From: Occultella gossypii
GTDB lineage: Bacteria; Actinomycetota; Actinomycetes; Actinomycetales; Beutenbergiaceae
Length of the DNA: 64,000 bases
NCBI RefSeq assembly: GCF_019947135.1
Contig: NZ_JAGSHT010000020.1
Coordinates: 140,008 to 204,007 of the forward strand
Direction of reading: 5' to 3'
Numbering within the stretch: the stretch's first letter is position 1; each line of letters starts with the position of its first letter. The notes under the pieces are model-generated. The model was not told the origin of the DNA, ran no database searches, and saw only the letters and a list, made by a program, of their open reading frames with translations. The translations under genes and the position numbers were made by a program. Shown here piece by piece: positions 59,785 to 64,000 of the stretch.

Positions 59785-60225
59785 TCAGATTCGTCGAGGT
59801 CCGGGGCCATCCTCTCCGAGCGCGTCTTCGGGGTTGAGGAGGCGGCACGCCTTGAGGGAGACACAGCCGCATCCGATGCATCCGGTCAGTTCGCGTTGCA
59901 GGCTGTCGAGTTGGGTTCGTCGCTGCTCTAGCTCGGCGTGCCACAGTTTCGCGACCCGCCGCCAGTCCCGTAGGGACGGGGAATGATCCAGAGGGAGGCT
60001 CGTGAAGACCTCTTGCACGTCACTCAGGGGAATGCCGAGCCGCTTCGCGACGACGATCAGTGAGATCCGGCGCAGCATGTGCCGTCGATACCGACGCTGA
60101 TTGCCCGCGGTGCGCGTGGAGGCGATCAGGCCCAGCTGCTCGTAGAAGTGCAGCGCCGACACTGCGACGCCGGTGCGATGCGACACCTCGCCGATGGCGA
60201 GGAGATCGTCGGGCTCCAGCGCCAT
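59785..60225 (-). CDS. soxR: Redox-sensitive MerR-family regulator SoxR
   Basis: A 146-residue MerR-family protein. The winged helix begins LLAIGEVSHRTGVAVSALHF, followed by the coiled dimer helix. The C-terminal 2Fe-2S ligands are in CIGCGCVSLKAC (Cys116, 119, 121 and 127), diagnostic of SoxR. In actinobacteria SoxR responds to redox-active metabolites and usually controls efflux pumps and small redox enzymes. The downstream ATG of a double ATG (60228/60225) is best spaced from the AGGAGG site. It is divergent from an MFS exporter, with a SoxR box between them. Confidence 0.95.
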   Translation of the reverse strand: MALEPDDLLAIGEVSHRTGVAVSALHFYEQLGLIASTRTAGNQRRYRRHMLRRISLIVVAKRLGIPLSDVQEVFTSLPLDHSPSLRDWRRVAKLWHAELEQRRTQLDSLQRELTGCIGCGCVSLKACRLLNPEDALGEDGPGPRRI

Positions 60226-60236
60226 CATTTTCCTCC

Positions 60237-60267
60237 TTGACCTCAAGTTCACCTGAGGTATTAGCGT
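60237..60267 (+). promoter_or_regulatory. SoxR-controlled promoter with SoxR box
   Basis: CCTCAAGTTCACCTGAGG at 60241-60258 is a near match to the classical SoxR box (CCTCAAGTTAACTTGAGG). It lies between TTGACC (60237-60242) and TAGCGT (60262-60267), giving a 19-base spacer typical of MerR-activated promoters. Transcription would run rightward into the MFS and reductase genes after about 75 bases of leader. Confidence 0.85.
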
Positions 60268-60348
60268 GCCATCTGGACGCTCGCAGAGGCGTCCGAGACA
60301 CGCATCGCGTGCCCGACTCTCCACCTACGCCGCGAAGGAAATCGCTGA

Positions 60349-61764
60349 ATGACGCAGGACCAGCAGGTTACCGATCCCACGGGGACCTGGCGCGAGTTGC
60401 TTGGCCGACAGTACGCACCCATCGCAGCCGTTCTCGCAGGCGGCGTGCTGTTGGAGGCGAGCAACGTCTACCTCACCACAAGCCTCCTTCCCACGATCGT
60501 CGGTGAGATCGGCGGCGCGGAGTTCTACGCGTGGACAATGACGATCTTCCTGCTGGCCTCCGTGGTCAGCGCGATGCTGGTGAGCAGGATCCTCACTCAG
60601 CAAGGTGCCGTGCGTGCATACCTTCTCGCCCTCGGCCTCTTCGCGCTCGGTTCACTGCTGTGCGCGGGCAGCCCGTGGATGTCGGCACTGCTCTTCGGGC
60701 GTGCCGTGCAGGGGCTCGGCGGCGGTCTGCTCGCAGGCCTCGGATACGCGCTCATTCAGCGAGCGTTGCCCCAACGGCTCTGGGCGCGTGCCGCTGCGCT
60801 GGTGTCAGCGATGTGGGGAGTCGGCAACATCGTCGGGCCCGTCGTCGGAGGCGTGTTCGGACAGCTCAACGCCTGGCGCGCCGCATTCGTCGTCCTGGCG
60901 GTCGTGGCCGTTCTCATCTGCGTGCTCGTCGTTCGGTCGATGCCGCGAACGACTCGTGGTCGCTCAAGCGAGCCGGTGCCATGGGCGTCGTTGCTCCTAC
61001 TGACGGGTGGCGTCGCCGCGGTGAGCGTGGCGAGCGTTGTTCCGACGGGCCTCGCCACTGCCGTGGCACTGCTCGTCGGCATCGGGCTCGGTGCGCGATT
61101 CATTCGCCATGAACGGCGCAGCGGCAGCGGAATCCTGCCCAAGATCACGTTCAAGCCGGCATCCTCGCTTCGCTGGGTCTACGTGGCGGTCGCGGTTCTG
61201 GCCTTCGGAATCGGCACCGAGGCATTCATCCCGCTGTTCGGTCAGGAGATCGGAGCTCTGAGCCCGTTCGTGGCTGGCCTGCTCGGAGCAGCACTGTCGC
61301 TGGGATGGGCCGTGAGTCAGATGTTCACGGCGAACGTGTCGGGAGACAGGGCCCGCCGCTGGCTCATCATCGCTGGGCCCGTGGTGGTGGGAGCGGGGCT
61401 CGCCGCGTACGGCCTTCTTCAGCAGGACGGCCCGTCCAGCACGGTCATCGTCCTGTGGTTCATCACCCTGTTCGCAGCCGGAGCCGGAATCGGTCTCGGA
61501 TTCCCGCACCTGACCGTCGCAGCCCTCGGCAGCACCGACGGCGAGGAAGAGGGAGCGAAGGCGGCGGCCGCGGTCAACACGGTCTTCATCATCGCGAACG
61601 CCTTCAGCGTCGCACTGGCCGGAGTGCTCGTGAACCTCGCAGCTCCCGACCTCGTCCGCTCTGCGCAACTGCTGATGCTCGTGTTCGCGGGCATGTCCGT
61701 TCTCGGGGCATCCGCCGCACGTAGAGCCGCTTCGGGAGTCCGCCCTCGAGCCACAGCCAACTGA
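60349..61764 (+). CDS. MFS exporter in the SoxR regulon
   Basis: A 471-residue major facilitator with about 12-14 membrane segments. Features are the N-terminal LEASNVYLTTSLLPTIVGEI, the FGRAVQGLGGGLLAGLGYAL helix (DHA2-like motif C region) and GNIVGPVVGGVFGQLNAWRAAF. The C-terminal half has GAGIGLGFPHLTVAALG. It probably exports the redox-active compound that activates SoxR, a standard arrangement; the compound is unknown. A reductase gene follows after 14 bases. GC content is lower than in flanking genes (40 of 60 bases at 60361-60420). Confidence 0.92.
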   Translation: MTQDQQVTDPTGTWRELLGRQYAPIAAVLAGGVLLEASNVYLTTSLLPTIVGEIGGAEFYAWTMTIFLLASVVSAMLVSRILTQQGAVRAYLLALGLFALGSLLCAGSPWMSALLFGRAVQGLGGGLLAGLGYALIQRALPQRLWARAAALVSAMWGVGNIVGPVVGGVFGQLNAWRAAFVVLAVVAVLICVLVVRSMPRTTRGRSSEPVPWASLLLLTGGVAAVSVASVVPTGLATAVALLVGIGLGARFIRHERRSGSGILPKITFKPASSLRWVYVAVAVLAFGIGTEAFIPLFGQEIGALSPFVAGLLGAALSLGWAVSQMFTANVSGDRARRWLIIAGPVVVGAGLAAYGLLQQDGPSSTVIVLWFITLFAAGAGIGLGFPHLTVAALGSTDGEEEGAKAAAAVNTVFIIANAFSVALAGVLVNLAAPDLVRSAQLLMLVFAGMSVLGASAARRAASGVRPRATAN

Positions 61765-61778
61765 ACGAAAGGAACACC

Positions 61779-62735
61779 ATGACCACGAACAGCCAGGTCA
61801 CCGTGCTCGGTCTCGGTGAGATGGGGTCGGCACTCGCAAGAACCCTCGTCGACCGCGGATACCGCACGACGGTCTGGAACCGGACCGCGACCAAGGCTGC
61901 GCCGCTGGCCGAGGCTGGCGCAACAGTCGCCGCGACGGCGCTCGAGGCCGTGGCGGCGAGCCCGCTCGTCATCATCTGCCTCCTCGACAGCGCCGCGGTC
62001 GAAACCGTTCTCGCCACCATCGAACCGTCCGTGTCGGGCAAGGTCCTGGTGAATGTGACCAGCGGCTCTCCTGGCCAGGCGAGAGCGAACGCGGACTGGG
62101 CGCGCCTGCGCGGTGCCCAGTACCTCGACGGCGGCATCATGGGAGATCCGCCGTACGTTGGCACCCCGAATGTCACGTTCTCCTTCAGCGGCGACCGTGA
62201 TGCTTTCGAAGCCCATGAGCCAACGCTGCGGGAACTGGGTGAGATCGCGTACTACGGCGACGACGCCGGCCTGGCGGCTGTGGAGTTCCTGGCTCAGGTC
62301 GCGGTCGGGTACGAGTTCCTCATCGGCCTGCTGCACACACTCAATCTCGTGAACGCCGAGGGTGTGGACGTCGCGAAGTTCGCACAGCGTGTCGCCGCCT
62401 CGATCGGCGGGTATGTGCCGCTGGTGAACGCGTTCGGCACGGCCATCTCGAACGGCGAGTACGCGCCCGATCTCGGCTCACTGAATGTTCAGGCAGCTCT
62501 GATGGACGACCTGATCAGCCACCGGGAATCCCTCGGCATCGAAGCCGTGCGCATGCGAGAGGTCAAGATGCTCATGGATCGACGGATCGCCGACGGCCAC
62601 GGCGATCAGGGCCTTTCGAGCCTGTTCGAGCTACTGAAGGCGAGCGGACCAACGTCTCCCACCTCCACGTCCGGTAGCGCGCACGCGGAGGGCATAGAGG
62701 ATCACGGACGGACGCCTTCCGAACCGCCGCACTAA
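61779..62735 (+). CDS. NAD(P)-dependent imine-reductase-like oxidoreductase
   Basis: A 318-residue member of the 6-phosphogluconate/3-hydroxyisobutyrate dehydrogenase superfamily, closest in pattern to imine reductases. The Rossmann motif is VLGLGEMGSALARTL and VWNRTATKAAPL follows. Segments NVTSGSPGQAR and YLDGGIMGDPPYVGTPN correspond to the catalytic loop. The C-terminal dimerisation helices end near LFELLKAS (about residue 289). The last 29 residues (starting GPTSPTSTSG) look unrelated to the family and may be read-through into flanking DNA. It is co-transcribed with the MFS gene under SoxR control. GC is low (36 of 60 bases at 62161-62220). Confidence 0.88.
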   Translation: MTTNSQVTVLGLGEMGSALARTLVDRGYRTTVWNRTATKAAPLAEAGATVAATALEAVAASPLVIICLLDSAAVETVLATIEPSVSGKVLVNVTSGSPGQARANADWARLRGAQYLDGGIMGDPPYVGTPNVTFSFSGDRDAFEAHEPTLRELGEIAYYGDDAGLAAVEFLAQVAVGYEFLIGLLHTLNLVNAEGVDVAKFAQRVAASIGGYVPLVNAFGTAISNGEYAPDLGSLNVQAALMDDLISHRESLGIEAVRMREVKMLMDRRIADGHGDQGLSSLFELLKASGPTSPTSTSGSAHAEGIEDHGRTPSEPPH

Positions 62736-62747
62736 GATCCAAGGTTC

Positions 62748-63665
62748 ATGGAGGTCGACGAGACACCCATCCGCAAGCACGGCCTGATCGGGCTCCTCTG
62801 CACGCCGCGCACCGACGCGCCGGCACCGGGTGTCCTCCTCGTCGGCGGGTCCGAGGGCGGTCGGCACGACCGGGACGCGAGGGTCCTCGCCGCTGAGGGG
62901 TTCACCGTGTTCGCCCTCTCCTACTTCTCCGACCGCGGGCTCGCGCGAGGCCTCGTGGACATCCCACTCGAACTCTTCTCGCGCGGCCTGGACCTGCTCG
63001 AGTCGGTCAGCGAGGGACGAACCCTCGGCATGACCGGTGGCTCCCGGGGTGGCGAGGCGGCCCTGCTGGTCGCCGCGCACGACGACCGGGTCGGCGCGGT
63101 GGCGAGCATCGTCGGCAGCGGCGTGGTCACGCAGGGTATCGACTACGGCGCCGGGCTCCTACCCCAGATCCTGCGACGCAAGGTTGCCTCGTGGACGCTC
63201 GACGGCGAGCCTCTCCCCTACCTGCCGTACGCGAACCTCGACGAGATCGACCGGCTCGTGGCCGCGACGCAACCGGTGCCGCTCGGCGTCGCGTTCCCGC
63301 CGGTGCCGACCGACCCCGACGAGCTCGACCGCGTGAGCATCCCGGTCGAGCGCATCTCCGGGAAGGTGCTCTCCATCTGCGGCGGCGAGGACCGGATGTG
63401 GCCCAGCGACGCCTACAGCCGAGTAGCAGTGGACCGCCTGGCCGCCCACGACCGAGCCGGTGACATCGAGCACGTGGTGCTGTCCGGAGTGGGGCACCCC
63501 ATCGCCGGGCCTCCCGGGCAGCCGTTCACCAGCACCCTCTCGCCCGGCCCCGGCGTGACCTTCGAGATGGGCGGGTCGCCCCGTGCCAACACCGCCGGGC
63601 GGGCGGAGGCGTGGCGTCGCCAAGTCGCGTTCTTCAAACGCGAACTGGTTGCGGAGCAGCCGTGA
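62748..63665 (+). CDS. Alpha/beta hydrolase, BAAT acyl-CoA thioesterase C-terminal type
   Basis: A 305-residue hydrolase. The early strand VLLVGGSEGG, the nucleophile elbow MTGGSRGGEAALL (serine in GGSRGGE) and the acid/histidine region (ICGGEDRMWPSDAYSR and VVLSGVGHPI) are the pattern of the BAAT C-terminal family. The family acts on acyl-CoA thioesters or transfers acyl groups; the substrate here is unknown. It lacks the N-terminal beta domain of eukaryotic BAAT enzymes. TAAGAT lies nine bases before the ATG and overlaps the stop of the previous gene. Codon use returns to the high-GC pattern of the rest of the window. Confidence 0.88.
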   Translation: MEVDETPIRKHGLIGLLCTPRTDAPAPGVLLVGGSEGGRHDRDARVLAAEGFTVFALSYFSDRGLARGLVDIPLELFSRGLDLLESVSEGRTLGMTGGSRGGEAALLVAAHDDRVGAVASIVGSGVVTQGIDYGAGLLPQILRRKVASWTLDGEPLPYLPYANLDEIDRLVAATQPVPLGVAFPPVPTDPDELDRVSIPVERISGKVLSICGGEDRMWPSDAYSRVAVDRLAAHDRAGDIEHVVLSGVGHPIAGPPGQPFTSTLSPGPGVTFEMGGSPRANTAGRAEAWRRQVAFFKRELVAEQP

Positions 63666-63843
63666 GAGGTCCCCTGGCCCAGCCAGCCGTGAGCGGTAGT
63701 CACCCGAGAACAGACACGACATGAGCCACTGTGCCAGCGCTCTGGGAACGCGTGACCCTCGGTGCCTGCGAGCCATCGAAATCATGGTTGATCGGGTTGT
63801 CCACAGGTCGGTGGGTGGTCTTCCGTTTGTCTGCGGGCGGGCG

Positions 63844-63849
63844 TAGGAT
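63844..63849 (+). promoter_or_regulatory. -10 hexamer TAGGAT for the DUF222-like gene
   Basis: TAGGAT is followed by seven bases (AGTACAC) and the ATG at 63857. Confidence 0.5.
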
Positions 63850-63856
63850 AGTACAC

Positions 63857-64000
63857 ATGTTCGATCACGATGGCGAGGGTGGTGTTCCGCGGGCGGCGGC
63901 GTCGTCGCTGGGGTGCTGTGCGCATTGTGTTGAGGTGGTTCGTGAGCCGGTGCGGGTGGTCGACTATGACGCGTTGGATGAGGCGGCGTTGGCGGTGTTG
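63857..64000 (+). CDS. Probable DUF222/HNH-family protein, partial (5' end only)
   Basis: An open frame of 48 codons runs off the right edge, beginning MFDHDGEGGVPRAAASSLGC. The context ACACATGTTCGA around the start, the TAGGAT hexamer and strong use of GTG, GCG and TTG codons resemble the starts of DUF222 proteins with a C-terminal HNH nuclease motif, which are repeated many times in Micrococcales genomes. The conserved domains lie outside the window, so the assignment rests on the start region only. Confidence 0.5.
   Translation, partial: MFDHDGEGGVPRAAASSLGCCAHCVEVVREPVRVVDYDALDEAALAVL

Noticed and set aside
59766..62747. Mobile element carrying the SoxR block
   Set aside because: No transposase, integrase, terminal inverted repeats or target duplication could be found at the edges; only composition and the odd reductase tail suggest transfer.
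63797..63805. TTGTCCACA, a match to the actinobacterial DnaA box
   Set aside because: It is a single copy, with no cluster of boxes, no AT-rich region and no dnaA, dnaN or gyrB nearby; not evidence for an origin.

Overview
The window is high-GC DNA (about 70 % or more across most of it) with densely packed genes on both strands, many ATGA or GTGA stop/start overlaps, and GTG or TTG starts. It looks like a chromosomal segment of an actinobacterium, most likely in or near the Micrococcales. Supporting signs are an NdgR-type regulator divergent from leuCD, a LigB-type ATP-dependent DNA ligase, a DUF3515 lipoprotein between ddl and thiL, and the start of a probable DUF222/HNH gene at the right edge. 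The family-level placement is inference.

Layout. From 1 to 37 kb runs a conserved actinobacterial backbone: thiL, DUF3515 lipoprotein, ddl, plsC-like acyltransferase, murA, leuD, leuC, ndgR, tRNA-Glu, tRNA-Gln, gltX and an FAH-family gene. Accessory modules have been inserted into it. Three are two-component systems (NarL/LuxR-type regulator plus HisKA_3-type kinase) paired with a two-gene ABC exporter (7.7-11.4, 13.2-17.2 and 23.9-27.4 kb). The third also carries an aminoglycoside-phosphotransferase-like gene translationally coupled to the regulator. Other insertions are a membrane-protein/HTH pair with a strong palindromic operator candidate, a lipoprotein penicillin-binding protein, and a heterodimeric ABC exporter. 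From 37 to 41.8 kb lie a methyltransferase, a DUF418-like membrane protein with a repetitive proline-rich tail, a frameshifted nitroreductase and the tag glycosylase gene.

The most notable region is 41.8-54.9 kb. A 1299-residue Pls/PosA-type membrane non-ribosomal peptide synthetase (A domain, carrier domain, then membrane segments alternating with three acyltransferase-like domains) is coupled by ATGA to an M1 zinc aminopeptidase. Its adenylation-pocket residues, read by eye, fit lysine. This suggests a poly-lysine-like or other homopoly(amino acid) product. It is followed by a four-gene FtsX/MacB-type ABC operon (two large permeases, two ATPases) and a secreted sortase-anchored protein.

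The right end holds a NUDIX hydrolase, an endonuclease/exonuclease/phosphatase-family protein and a DNA ligase. It also holds a SoxR regulon (SoxR divergent from an MFS exporter and an imine-reductase-like enzyme, with a near-canonical SoxR box in a 19-base promoter spacer) of lower GC than its neighbours. A hydrolase and a truncated DUF222-like gene close the window.

A feature seen throughout is a TANNNT-like -10 hexamer 5-7 bases upstream of the start codon at about twenty genes, the expected architecture of leaderless transcripts. I saw no rRNA, CRISPR array, intact transposase, integrase or phage gene.
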